Assembly: GCF_023277925.1 (NCBI RefSeq)
Contig: NZ_CP063832.1
Span: forward strand, 4,577,001-4,641,000
Direction: 5' to 3'
From: Pseudomonas entomophila
Lineage (GTDB): Bacteria; Pseudomonadota; Gammaproteobacteria; Pseudomonadales; Pseudomonadaceae
Length of the DNA: 64,000 bases
Within the stretch, counting starts at the first letter, position 1. Each line of letters opens with the position of its first letter. The position numbers and the translations under genes were made by a program. This document shows, in pieces, positions 8,534 to 16,957 of this stretch. The notes under the pieces are model-generated. The model had not been told where the DNA came from. It ran no database searches and saw only the letters and a program-made list of their open reading frames with translations.

Positions 8534-9871
8534 ATGAGCGCTGTTGATCCCGTCCCCCCTTGCGTGCTGATCGCCGAAGGCGACCCCTGGGTGCGTGACA
8601 TGCTCCGAGATATGCTGCTTAGCGTGCGCTGCGATGCCCGGCTGCAGATCTGCGCCGATGGTTCACAGGCGCTGAGTGCGTTGTCCGCCAAGCCTGACCT
8701 GATCATCGCGGCCCGTGAGCTGTCCGGGCTCGATGGCCTCGACCTGCTGCGCAGAGTGCGCGGTATGGGCGGGCAGCCTGGCCTGCCGTTCATCCTCATG
8801 AGTGAACGCACCGACGGCGCCAGTGTGCGCGAGGCGCTGCCGCTGCACCCCACTGCCTACCTGGGCAAGCCGCTCGACCTGGACAACCTGCGCAAGCGCC
8901 TGGAAAGCCTGTTGCTGGAGGTCGGCGAGCCGATCACCTGCCCGGTGCCGCCCTTGCAAGCCGGGGTCAAGTTGCCGGCGTTCCTCGAGCAACGCCGTGC
9001 CACAGCCGATGGCGGCCCCTTGTTCGCCGACGTGCAGGTGGCGATCAAGCGTGCCCTCAACCCCCATGGGCTGAACCTGCGGGTGCTCGAGGAGGAGGTG
9101 CGCGACGACCCACAGATCACCGGCGTGCTCATCGCCGCGGCGAACAGCGCCGCGCTGCACAGCGAGTCGCCGGTACAAACCTTGCTGCAGGCGCTGAACA
9201 AGCTCGGCAGCACCCAGAGCATGAACCTTATCCTGGGCCTTACGCTCAAGCGCAGCGCGCGATTGAGCGACCCGTTGCTGGCCCGTTACGCGGCGCACTA
9301 CTGGAACCTTTCCCTGCACACCGCGGACTACGCCCGCACCCTGGCGCGCATGGTCGAGGTGGACGAGGGCCTTTGCTACTGTGCTGGGCTGCTGCATTGC
9401 CTGGGCGACCTGGCCGTCCTGCGTACCCTGCAGGAATGGCGCCTGGCCGGCGGCGAGCTGGACGAGGACCAGGTGGAGTTGTCGCTCAACGAATTCGGTG
9501 CGCCGTTCGGTTCGGCGTTGCGCACTCGCTGGCGCCTGCCGCTGAACCTGCGCGAGCTGATCGCTTCGGTGTATCAGCTGGGTGGCGGCGTGTACTCCCG
9601 CGAGATCTTGGCCATGAACCTGGCGGGACAGCTGGCACGGTTGCGGCCCAGCGCAGGGCTGGAGAAGGTCGCCAGCAGCAAGACGGCGCGGTTGCTCAAG
9701 CTTGGGTTGCCGGAGCTGACGCGGCTGCGCAAGGTGGACCCGGAGGCGTTAGCGCGCGAGGAGGCCGAGCGCCAGGCGGCACAGGCCGCCACCGACGAAG
9801 CGCAAGCCACCTTGATCGATCCGGCACTGGCAGAAACCCCGCCCGAGGCAGACGAGGAGCGTCCGGCCTGA
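8534..9871 (+). CDS. HDOD-domain protein with a degenerate response-regulator receiver
   Basis: The start at 8534 follows TGGAGAAAAGCCC and lies past the gabT terminator, giving 445 residues; an upstream in-frame start would place the terminator inside the gene. Residues about 10-130 form a CheY-like receiver and about 160-360 an HDOD output domain (for example IAAANSAALHSESPVQTLLQALN, split over helices). The C-terminal 50 residues are Ala/Glu-rich and probably disordered. The phospho-acceptor position is Ala60 (LIIAARELSGLDGL), and the acidic pair is reduced (AEGDP), although the KP motif remains. The receiver is therefore probably not phosphorylated. HDOD proteins act in signalling, but the partner here is unknown. 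It stands alone between gabT and a convergent gene. Confidence 0.8.
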   Translation: MSAVDPVPPCVLIAEGDPWVRDMLRDMLLSVRCDARLQICADGSQALSALSAKPDLIIAARELSGLDGLDLLRRVRGMGGQPGLPFILMSERTDGASVREALPLHPTAYLGKPLDLDNLRKRLESLLLEVGEPITCPVPPLQAGVKLPAFLEQRRATADGGPLFADVQVAIKRALNPHGLNLRVLEEEVRDDPQITGVLIAAANSAALHSESPVQTLLQALNKLGSTQSMNLILGLTLKRSARLSDPLLARYAAHYWNLSLHTADYARTLARMVEVDEGLCYCAGLLHCLGDLAVLRTLQEWRLAGGELDEDQVELSLNEFGAPFGSALRTRWRLPLNLRELIASVYQLGGGVYSREILAMNLAGQLARLRPSAGLEKVASSKTARLLKLGLPELTRLRKVDPEALAREEAERQAAQAATDEAQATLIDPALAETPPEADEERPA

Positions 9872-9975
9872 TCGGTTCATTGCTGTAGGTGATCAAGCCT
9901 TGGGATTGTTCCTGCAGGGGTTGCAGACGGCTGTTTGTATCCAGGCGGGTCGAGCAGCCACCTCAGCTAAACCGG

Positions 9976-10965
9976 TCAGCTTCGCACGATCTGGTTCTTG
10001 CCTTGGCGCTTGGCCCGGTACATCGCCGCATCGGCGCGGGCGAACAGGCTGTCGAGCGTTTCGTCTTCGTCGGTCAAACCGGTCAGCCCTTGGCTCACTG
10101 TCACCCCATAGGTCTGCTGCCCGTGGCTGAAGCTCAGGCGCTGGATTTCCCGCTGCAAGCGCTCGGCGATTTGCCCGGCCATTTGTGCCGTGCAGCCGGG
10201 AAACACCGCCGCGAACTCTTCGCCACCAATACGCCCGAACTGGTCGCCACGCCGTAGCACGGCCTTGCCGGCGTCGGCGATGCGTTGCAGCACCTGATCG
10301 CCTTCCTGGTGGCCGTAGCTGTCGTTGATCTGCTTGAAGTCGTCGATATCCAGCAGCAGGAAAGCCAGCGGCGTGCCGTCTTCACGGGCACTGTCGAAGG
10401 CTTGCTGGGCGCAGTCGAAGAAGTGTCGGCGGTTGCTGCTTTGAGTCAGTACATCGGTGGTGGCCAGGCGCTGCAGCTCGCCTTCGAGCCGCTTCTTCTC
10501 GGTGATGTCTTCGGCGATACCCACGATGATCACCCGCTGGTCACCCTCGCGCGTTTGGTTGATGTAGCACTTGTCACTGATCCAGCGTACTTCGCCGGCG
10601 GCGTTGAGGATGCGGTACTCGCGGTCTTCCACGGTACCTTTGACCAGCACCTGGGCCAGGCTGCGTTCGGCGTACTCAAGGTCGTCGGGGTAGATGGCGT
10701 CGCGCCACTCGTTGTAATCGGCGAGCACCAGGCTGGCCGGGCGACCGAAGATGCGCTCGTAGGCGGGGCTCACGTAGAGCACTTGGCGCGTTTCCCAGTC
10801 GAACGCCCACAGCACGGCGTTAACGCTGTCGAGCAGAGAACTGTACAACTGCTCGCGTTCGCTCAGGCGCGCCACTTCGCCCTGGGCGTGGAGCAGGGCC
10901 AGCAAGGTCTGGGCGGCTTCGGGGCGGGGTGTGCCGGTGTGCGTGGGTGGGAGTTCTTTGGCCAT
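9976..10965 (-). CDS. PAS-GGDEF diguanylate cyclase
   Basis: From the ATG at 10965 the protein has 329 residues: a PAS/PAC sensor segment (about 45-160, ending ITEKKRLEGELQRLATTD) and a GGDEF domain (about 165-325). The active-site motif is intact as RIGGEEFA, with DIDDFKQINDSYGH for metal and substrate binding. The product-inhibition site RRGD lies exactly five residues before GGEEF, so it should make cyclic di-GMP with feedback control. No membrane segment is visible, so it is probably cytoplasmic. The start is uncertain because the ribosome site is weak and the frame stays open to a TTG at 11079. It is convergent with the HDOD gene and downstream of the desaturase gene on the same strand. 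Confidence 0.85.
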   Translation of the reverse strand: MAKELPPTHTGTPRPEAAQTLLALLHAQGEVARLSEREQLYSSLLDSVNAVLWAFDWETRQVLYVSPAYERIFGRPASLVLADYNEWRDAIYPDDLEYAERSLAQVLVKGTVEDREYRILNAAGEVRWISDKCYINQTREGDQRVIIVGIAEDITEKKRLEGELQRLATTDVLTQSSNRRHFFDCAQQAFDSAREDGTPLAFLLLDIDDFKQINDSYGHQEGDQVLQRIADAGKAVLRRGDQFGRIGGEEFAAVFPGCTAQMAGQIAERLQREIQRLSFSHGQQTYGVTVSQGLTGLTDEDETLDSLFARADAAMYRAKRQGKNQIVRS

Positions 10966-11065
10966 GAGCACGGAGCGGTTCTCGACGATAGGCGTGCGGC
11001 CACGGTCAGGCCCGCCACGCGGGCGATATGTCGAGTTTGAGCGGTGTGCGAAGGGTAAGTTCCGG

Positions 11066-11094
11066 TCGGCACGCCCCAATGCGGAGCGTGCCGA
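11066..11094 (-). terminator. Hairpin downstream of desA
   Basis: Arms TCGGCACGC (11066-11074) and GCGTGCCGA (11086-11094) form a perfect 9-bp stem just past the desaturase stop. There is no T-run, so it may stabilise the transcript end or act as a weak terminator. Confidence 0.4.
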
Positions 11095-11104
11095 TCAACG
11101 GCGG

Positions 11105-12289
11105 TCAGGCGGTGGCGGGGCGCAACGAGTAGGTTTTGAGCTGGGCGGCGAAGTCGCGCAGCGAATGGATTCCGCTGGCTTCCGCCTCGTGTACCCACTC
11201 CTTCATGGCGGCGAGCATGTCGTGACCGTTGGCACTGGTGCGCGCCCAGATTTGCTGTAGTGCCAGGCGCTTTTCGTAGATGGTCTTGAGGGCCTGACTG
11301 TGGGCGAGCATGGATTCGATGCGCACGTGATGGCGGTCTTGCAGCAGGCTGGTTTCGCGCGAGAGCAGGCGCTTGGCGCGGCGGAAGCGGTGGCGTACCG
11401 ACGCGTCGACCTTGTCCAGTTCCTGCTTCACCAGTGGGGCAATCACCAGCTTGCGGTACTGGGCCATGATCTGGAAGCGGTTGTTGAGGATGGCCATGGC
11501 GGTGTCCATGTCCAGCGAGGCCTTGCCCTCGACCCGGTGGGCGATGGGCGCGACCCGCTGCACCTTGGCCAGACGCAGCAGGCTCAGCAGGCGGATCCAC
11601 ATCCAGCCCATGTCGAATTCCCAGCGGCGCACCGAGAGTTTTGCCGAATTAGGGTAGGTGTGGTGGTTGTTGTGCAACTCCTCGCCGCCAATGATGATGC
11701 CCCAGGGCACCAGGTTGGTGGCCGCGTCGCGGCATTCGAAGTTGCGATAGCCCACCGCGTGACCCAGGCCGTTGACCACGCCGGCGGCCCAGAAGGGAAT
11801 CCACATCATCTGGATGGCCCAGATGGTGATGCCGATGGTGCCGAACAGTAGCAGGTCGATGACCGCCATCAGGGCGATGCCGCCGAGCTTGAAGCGGGTG
11901 TAGAGGTTGCGCTCGATCCAGTCATCGGGGCAGTTCTTGCCATAGATGCGCAGTGTCTCTTCGTTGCGTGCTTCTTCGCGGTACAGCTCCGCGCCCTTGC
12001 GCAGCACGGTGCCAAGCCCCTTGTGTACCGGGCTGTGCGGGTCGTCCGGGGTTTCGCACTTGGCGTGGTGCTTGCGGTGGATGGCAGTCCACTCGCGGGT
12101 GTTCTGCGCGGTGGTGAGCCACAGCCAGAAGCGGAAGAAATGCTTGAGGCCCGCGTTCAGCTCCAGGGCCCGGTGGGCCGAGTAGCGGTGCAGGTAGATG
12201 GTGACGCTGACGATGGTCAGGTGAGTCATCAGCAAGGTGACCGCGACCAGTTGCCAGGCCGACAAGTCGAGCAGACCGTAGTACCACAT
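11105..12289 (-). CDS. desA: Phospholipid delta-9 fatty-acid desaturase DesA
   Basis: From ATG 12289 (MWYYGLLDLSAWQLVAV) the protein has 394 residues. It is a membrane-bound acyl desaturase with the three histidine boxes that bind the di-iron centre: HRYSAH near residue 33, HRKHH near 71, and HNNHHTYPN near 205. Hydrophobic spans near residues 12-30 and 155-190 fit the family's membrane hairpins. Members of this group introduce a cis double bond into saturated acyl chains of membrane phospholipids aerobically, adjusting fluidity. The reading frame stays open far upstream, but that region lies in the divergent promoter of the GGDEF-EAL gene and has no conserved content, so 12289 is preferred. 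Downstream of it is a diguanylate cyclase gene, separated by a hairpin. Confidence 0.9.
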   Translation of the reverse strand: MWYYGLLDLSAWQLVAVTLLMTHLTIVSVTIYLHRYSAHRALELNAGLKHFFRFWLWLTTAQNTREWTAIHRKHHAKCETPDDPHSPVHKGLGTVLRKGAELYREEARNEETLRIYGKNCPDDWIERNLYTRFKLGGIALMAVIDLLLFGTIGITIWAIQMMWIPFWAAGVVNGLGHAVGYRNFECRDAATNLVPWGIIIGGEELHNNHHTYPNSAKLSVRRWEFDMGWMWIRLLSLLRLAKVQRVAPIAHRVEGKASLDMDTAMAILNNRFQIMAQYRKLVIAPLVKQELDKVDASVRHRFRRAKRLLSRETSLLQDRHHVRIESMLAHSQALKTIYEKRLALQQIWARTSANGHDMLAAMKEWVHEAEASGIHSLRDFAAQLKTYSLRPATA

Positions 12290-12400
12290 AACGGGAAAGA
12301 CCCTCGAAAACACAGGGGGAACAGCGCTCGCATTATCCCTTGGCGGGGAAATAAAACCAGTCGCCCTTTTTGATAGGAAGTCACAGGGTGTTTCAGCCCC

Positions 12401-12406
12401 TATAAT
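12401..12406 (+). promoter_or_regulatory. Probable -10 element for the GGDEF-EAL gene
   Basis: A consensus TATAAT (context CCCCTATAATGCC) lies 34 bp upstream of ATG 12441 in the desA divergent gap. No good -35 lies 16-18 bp before it, so the promoter is inferred from the -10 only. Confidence 0.45.
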
Positions 12407-12440
12407 GCCCCTTCCTTTTTCATGGGCTAAACCACCCGAC

Positions 12441-14336
12441 ATGTCTGTTTCCGTTCGCGACGCCTTGCGCATGGCCGGGCTCTATGTGGTGCTTTCGATT
12501 CTCTGGCTGGCGCTGTCCGAGCTGGTCCTGCATGGCATGACCGAGGACCCGTTGGCGCTGACCGTGGGGCGGCAGATCAATGTGGTGGTCTGGGTGCTGC
12601 TCAGTGCCCTGCTGATCTTCGTCTCGCGTGCCCGGCTGCTGAACTTCATCGGCATCGGCGCCCGCCTGCGCAGCGAGGACCGCGAACGCTTGCGCATGGC
12701 CGCCGCGGTGTTCGACAGCACCCTGGAGGGCGTGCTGGTGACGGATCGCAACGGCCTGATCGTGCACGTCAACCGGGCGTTCATGCGCATCACCGGGTAC
12801 CAGCAGGACGAGGTGGTCGGCCAGCGGCCGAGCAAGTTCAAGTCGGGCCGCCATGGCGCGCCGTTCTACCAGCAGATCTACACCGCGCTGGCGGAAAAGG
12901 GCGAGTGGAGCGGGGAAATCTGGAACCGTCGCAAAAGTGGTGAGATCTACCCGCAATGGCAGACGATATGCGCCATTCGCGACGACAGCGGCGAGCTCAG
13001 CCACTATGTGGCGGTGTTCAGCGATATCAGTGCGATCAAGCACACGGAAGAGGAACTGGCCTACCTCGCCCACCACGACCCGCTCACCGGCTTGCCCAAT
13101 CGCCTGCTGTTCAACGACCGCGTCGAGCAGGCCCTGGCCGCCGCCCAGGCCAACAAGCGTGGTTGCGCCCTGCTGCTGCTCGACCTGGACCACTTCCAGA
13201 GCATCAACGACGGCCTTGGCCATACCATCGGCGACCAGTTGCTCAAGCTGGTTGGCGAGCGCCTGCGTGAGGTGCTGGGCAACGGCGTGACCCTGGCCCG
13301 CCTGGGCGGTGACGAGTTCGGGGTGCTGGCGGAGAGCTGCCAGCAAGTCGGCCAGGCCGGCAAGCTGGCGCAGACCATCATCGAGCGGCTGAAAGAGCCG
13401 TTCAGCTTCGAGGGCAACCGCCTGTTCATCAGTGCCAGCATTGGCATCAGCCTGTTCCCCAGCGACGCGTTGAGTGCCGAGCAATTGCTGCGCAATGCCG
13501 ACTCGGCGCTGTTCAAGGCCAAGGGGAATGGGCGGGCCTGCTACGCCCTGTACACCGAAGAGCTCACCGCCCATGCCCAGCAGCGGGTCGAGACCGCCGG
13601 CGAGTTGCGCCGGGCGCTGGAGCAGCAAGAGCTGCGGGTGTTCTTCCAGCCGGTGCATGACTTGTTCACCTCAAAGATGATTGGCGTGGAGACGCTGGTA
13701 CGCTGGCAGCACCCCACGCGTGGGCTGGTCCCGCCAGGGGAGTTCATCCCCATCGCCGAACGCACCGGGCTGATTGCCGAGATCGATGCCTGGGTGCTGG
13801 GCCAGGCCTGCCGGCAGATGGTGCAGTGGCAGACCGAAGGGCGGGTGCTGGAGTTCGTCGCGGTGAACATCTCCAGCCGATTGTTCAATCAGCGCGAGCT
13901 GTACCGGCAGGTGGCCGATGTGCTGCACGACACCGGCCTGAATCCGGCCCTGCTGGAACTCGAGGTCACCGAAAGCGCTGTGATGGAGGACCCGGAGGTG
14001 GCGCTGGAGCAGATGCACCGGTTGCGCGAACTGGGGCTGAACCTGGCCATCGATGACTTCGGTACGGGCTACTCGTCGCTGCTGCGGCTCAAGCGCCTAC
14101 CGGTGCAGAAACTGAAAATCGACCAGGGCTTCGTTGCCGGTTTGCCCCATGACGACGATGACATCGCCATCGTGCGGGTGATCATCGCCCTGGCGCGCAG
14201 CATGGGCATGCAGGTACACGCCGAGGGGATCGAACAGGCCGAGCAAGCGCGCTTCCTGTTGGAGCAGCAGTGCCAGATGGGGCAAGGGTACTGGTTTGGC
14301 AGGCCGGTGCCGGCAAGCGAACTGCACTGGGGATAA
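12441..14336 (+). CDS. Membrane-anchored PAS-GGDEF-EAL cyclic di-GMP enzyme
   Basis: The 631-residue protein starts at ATG 12441. Two N-terminal membrane spans (about residues 10-28 and 46-66) precede a PAS/PAC domain (about 85-210), a GGDEF domain (about 215-370; motif ARLGGDEFG) and an EAL domain (about 385-630). In the EAL domain the signature reads ETL rather than EAL, but the metal and catalytic residues look present: NISSRLF, ELEVTESAV, DDFGTGYSSL, KLKIDQGF and HAEGIE. It may therefore both make and break cyclic di-GMP; which activity dominates cannot be decided from sequence. The frame is open to 12405, but the 12441 start removes an unconserved leader and leaves the -10 element outside the gene. 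Divergent from desA. Confidence 0.85.
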   Translation: MSVSVRDALRMAGLYVVLSILWLALSELVLHGMTEDPLALTVGRQINVVVWVLLSALLIFVSRARLLNFIGIGARLRSEDRERLRMAAAVFDSTLEGVLVTDRNGLIVHVNRAFMRITGYQQDEVVGQRPSKFKSGRHGAPFYQQIYTALAEKGEWSGEIWNRRKSGEIYPQWQTICAIRDDSGELSHYVAVFSDISAIKHTEEELAYLAHHDPLTGLPNRLLFNDRVEQALAAAQANKRGCALLLLDLDHFQSINDGLGHTIGDQLLKLVGERLREVLGNGVTLARLGGDEFGVLAESCQQVGQAGKLAQTIIERLKEPFSFEGNRLFISASIGISLFPSDALSAEQLLRNADSALFKAKGNGRACYALYTEELTAHAQQRVETAGELRRALEQQELRVFFQPVHDLFTSKMIGVETLVRWQHPTRGLVPPGEFIPIAERTGLIAEIDAWVLGQACRQMVQWQTEGRVLEFVAVNISSRLFNQRELYRQVADVLHDTGLNPALLELEVTESAVMEDPEVALEQMHRLRELGLNLAIDDFGTGYSSLLRLKRLPVQKLKIDQGFVAGLPHDDDDIAIVRVIIALARSMGMQVHAEGIEQAEQARFLLEQQCQMGQGYWFGRPVPASELHWG

Positions 14337-14347
14337 GGGCGTTGCGG

Positions 14348-14407
14348 TTCGCCGGCAAGCTCCTGCAGGGCCAACGCTATCGACGTAGGCGCCGGCTTGC
14401 CGGCGAA
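14348..14407. repeat. REP-type palindrome (TTCGCCGGCAAG family)
   Basis: Inverted arms TTCGCCGGCAAG and CTTGCCGGCGAA flank a spacer between the convergent GGDEF-EAL gene and metI. Confidence 0.75.
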
Positions 14408-14411
14408 GGGT

Positions 14412-15056
14412 TCAACGCTTGTTCAAGCCTTTCGCCAGGCGATCTCCACCCAACTGGATCACCGCCACCAGCACCACCAGCATCACGATCACGGTCAGCA
14501 TGATCTGGCTGTCAAAGCGCTGGTACCCATACCGATAGGCAATGTCCCCCAACCCCCCGGCACCGATCGCCCCGGCCATGGCCGACGAGTTGATCAGCGT
14601 CACCAGGGTGATGGTGAACCCGCCGACGATGCCTGGCAGCGCCTCGGGCAGCAGCACGTGCCGGACGATGTGCCAGCGCCGGCAGCCCATGGCCTGCGCC
14701 GCCTCGATCAGGCCATGGTCTACCTCCCGCAGGCTCACCTCGGCAATCCGCGCGAAGAACGGCGTCGCCGCGATGGTCAACGGCACCACCGCCGCCCACA
14801 CCCCATAGGTGGTACCGACCACCAGGCGGGTGAAGGGGATCAGCGCGACCATCAGGATCAGGAACGGGATCGAGCGGAACAGGTTGACGATGGCGCCCAG
14901 CACCCTGTTCAGCGTGGGCGCCTCGAAGATCCCGCCCTTGTCGCTGGTGACCAGCAGTACCGCCATCGGCACGCCGACGATCAATGCGACCAGCGACGAC
15001 ACGCCGACCATCAGCAAGGTGTCGAGCAGGCCTTGCAGCAAACGCTCAATCCACAT
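14412..15056 (-). CDS. metI: Methionine-type ABC transporter permease MetI
   Basis: This is a 214-residue inner-membrane permease of the MetI family with about five membrane spans. The ABC-coupling EAA loop ([24 protein letters not shown], near residues 115-138) is clear. The ATG at 15056 is preferred over the TTG at 15062 because GGAGG lies 9 bp before it. It overlaps the 3' end of metN by 11 bp, so the two are translationally coupled. It is the last gene of the sfnB-LLM-metQ-metN-metI operon. The family carries L- and D-methionine; in this operon a methionine derivative or other organosulfur compound is equally possible. Confidence 0.88.
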   Translation of the reverse strand: MWIERLLQGLLDTLLMVGVSSLVALIVGVPMAVLLVTSDKGGIFEAPTLNRVLGAIVNLFRSIPFLILMVALIPFTRLVVGTTYGVWAAVVPLTIAATPFFARIAEVSLREVDHGLIEAAQAMGCRRWHIVRHVLLPEALPGIVGGFTITLVTLINSSAMAGAIGAGGLGDIAYRYGYQRFDSQIMLTVIVMLVVLVAVIQLGGDRLAKGLNKR

Positions 15057-16155
15057 GGCCAAGCACCTCCACGTCCGCGGCCCAGCGGCGGGCGCGCTCC
15101 AACAGTTGACGGGTGTCCAGCGGCGAGCCGCGCACGGACAGGATCAGTTGCCCCAGGGCATGCTCGCCGATGGTCTCGATACCGCCTTGCAACAGGCGCA
15201 CCCGCCCTCCCAGGTCGGCGAACAGGGCGCCCAGCTCCGGCTCGCCAACCAGGCCGAGCTTGAGCACCACGGCCGCGTCGCGGCTGGCCGGGCTGGCGCG
15301 CAGGCTGGCCTGCAATGCTTCGGGCAGCCGTGCTTGCAGGGGCGCCAGCAAGGTGCGAGTGACCTCATGGCGCGGCGCGCCGAATACCTGCCAGACTTCG
15401 CCGTGCTCGACCACTTCGCCGCGCTCCAGCACCACCACGCGGTGGCAGATGTCGCGGATCACCGCCATCTCGTGGGTAATCAGCACCACGGTCAGGCCCA
15501 GGCGCCGGTTGATGTCGCGCAGCAGTTCGAGGATCGCGGCGGTGGTTTCCGGGTCCAGCGCCGAAGTGGCCTCATCGCACAGCAGGATCTGAGGGTCGTG
15601 CACCAGCGCCCGGGCGATCCCGACTCGCTGTTTCTGCCCACCCGACAGTTGCGCCGGGTAGACATGATGTTTCTCCGCAAGCCCGACCAGCTCCAGCAGC
15701 TCGCACACCTTGCGCTGGCGCTCGGCCTTGGCCACCCCGGCCACCTTCAGCGGCAGCTCGACGTTCTGCCACACGGTCTTGGCCGACATCAGGTTGAAGT
15801 GCTGGAAGATCATGCCGATGCGCCGCCGCAGGGCCACCAGGCGATCCTCGTCGAATGCCGCGATATCCACCTGGTCGATCAGTACCCGGCCTTGGCTGGG
15901 CTGCTCCAGGCGGTTGATGGTGCGCAGCAAAGACGACTTGCCAGCACCGCTACGGCCGATGATGCCGAAGATTTCGCCACGGCGGATGTTGAGGTCGATA
16001 CCGTGCAGCGCCGGCTGGGCCTGGCCCGGGTAGGTCTTGCCCAGGCCGATGAAGCGCACGTGGGCCTGGTTCACGTCCGGGCGCAGGGCCTGCTCCGTGG
16101 CCTTGTGCGGTTCGACGGGTGGGACGGGCGCCCTGAGGGCGCTGGCCTGGGCCAT
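15046..16155 (-). CDS. metN: Methionine-type ABC transporter ATPase MetN
   Basis: The 369-residue protein has an ABC ATPase domain (about residues 28-265) with Walker [10 protein letters not shown], signature [15 protein letters not shown], Walker [16 protein letters not shown] and switch His in [11 protein letters not shown]-terminal NIL domain (about 285-365) follows; in E. coli MetN this domain binds methionine and shuts off transport, so the same feedback is expected. The ATG at 16155 has GGGAAGG before it inside the metQ 3' end, and the gap to metQ is 1 bp. The N-terminal 30 residues are longer than in E. coli MetN. It pairs with MetI and MetQ. Confidence 0.9.
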   Translation of the reverse strand: MAQASALRAPVPPVEPHKATEQALRPDVNQAHVRFIGLGKTYPGQAQPALHGIDLNIRRGEIFGIIGRSGAGKSSLLRTINRLEQPSQGRVLIDQVDIAAFDEDRLVALRRRIGMIFQHFNLMSAKTVWQNVELPLKVAGVAKAERQRKVCELLELVGLAEKHHVYPAQLSGGQKQRVGIARALVHDPQILLCDEATSALDPETTAAILELLRDINRRLGLTVVLITHEMAVIRDICHRVVVLERGEVVEHGEVWQVFGAPRHEVTRTLLAPLQARLPEALQASLRASPASRDAAVVLKLGLVGEPELGALFADLGGRVRLLQGGIETIGEHALGQLILSVRGSPLDTRQLLERARRWAADVEVLGHVD

Positions 16156-16156
16156 G

Positions 16157-16957
16157 TCAGCCTTCCCAACCGGCCTGGTAGAGCTTGCCGTGGGCCTTGT
16201 CCAGGGCAGCGCGCACAGCGGGCGAGTGTTGGTAGATGTCGACGAACTTGGCCAGGCGCGGGTCGTCCTTTTCCTGCGGGCGGATCACGAACTGGATCAC
16301 GTATTCCTTGTTCTCCAGGCCGTCGAACAGCAGCGCCGAGGTGGCGTCGAAGCTGTTGGCCAGGCGGATGTAGGCCGGGTAGCCCTGGACCAGGTCGGCG
16401 TCGTCATAGGCGCGCACCAGTTGCACCGCTTCAACCTGGAGGATCTTGATCTTCTTCGGGTTGGCGATGATGTCGTCCTCGGTGGCCTTGTAGCCCACGC
16501 CCGGTTTGAGGGTGATCAGCCCGGCCTTGGCCAGCAGCTGCAAGCCGCGGCCGCTGTTGATCGGGTCATTGGCGATGGCCACGCTGGCGCCTTCGGGTAG
16601 TTCGGCGAAGCTTTTGTACTTTTTCGAGTAGAGGCCGACGTTGTTGATGATCCCCGGCGCATAGGGCACCAGGTTGAAACCGGCGGCGGCCTTGGCGTTT
16701 TCCAGGAACGGGATGTGCTGGAAGTAGTTCACGTCGATGTCGCCGCTGTTGAGGCTGACGTTCGGTGCGATCCAGTCGCTGAACTCGATGAGTTTCACTT
16801 CCAGGCCTTGTTTGTGGGCCTCTTCCACGGCGGCTTCCAGTGGGATGGCGAAGGCGGCGGTGGTGCCGATCTTCAACGGCTCGGCGGCGAAGGCGGCGAC
16901 GGAAAGGCCGAGGCCCAGGGCGATGGTCGTGACGGGCCGGAACAGTTTCTCAAGCAT
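16157..16957 (-). CDS. metQ: MetQ/NlpA-family periplasmic binding protein
   Basis: The product is a 266-residue NlpA-family solute-binding protein. A signal peptide (residues 1-24, ending AAFA-AEP) is present, but there is no lipobox cysteine, so unlike E. coli MetQ it should be a soluble periplasmic protein. Conserved binding-fold segments include [28 protein letters not shown] and YPAYIRLAN. Its start overlaps the 3' end of the flavin monooxygenase gene by 8 bp, so it is read from the same mRNA as the SfnB-type flavoprotein and monooxygenase. That context suggests the ligand is a sulfur source such as methionine, its oxidation products or another thioether. Confidence 0.85.
   Translation of the reverse strand: MLEKLFRPVTTIALGLGLSVAAFAAEPLKIGTTAAFAIPLEAAVEEAHKQGLEVKLIEFSDWIAPNVSLNSGDIDVNYFQHIPFLENAKAAAGFNLVPYAPGIINNVGLYSKKYKSFAELPEGASVAIANDPINSGRGLQLLAKAGLITLKPGVGYKATEDDIIANPKKIKILQVEAVQLVRAYDDADLVQGYPAYIRLANSFDATSALLFDGLENKEYVIQFVIRPQEKDDPRLAKFVDIYQHSPAVRAALDKAHGKLYQAGWEG

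Noticed and set aside
16157..16957. MetQ as a lipoprotein
   Set aside because: There is no cysteine after the signal sequence, which ends AAFA-AEP, so I call it a soluble periplasmic protein.
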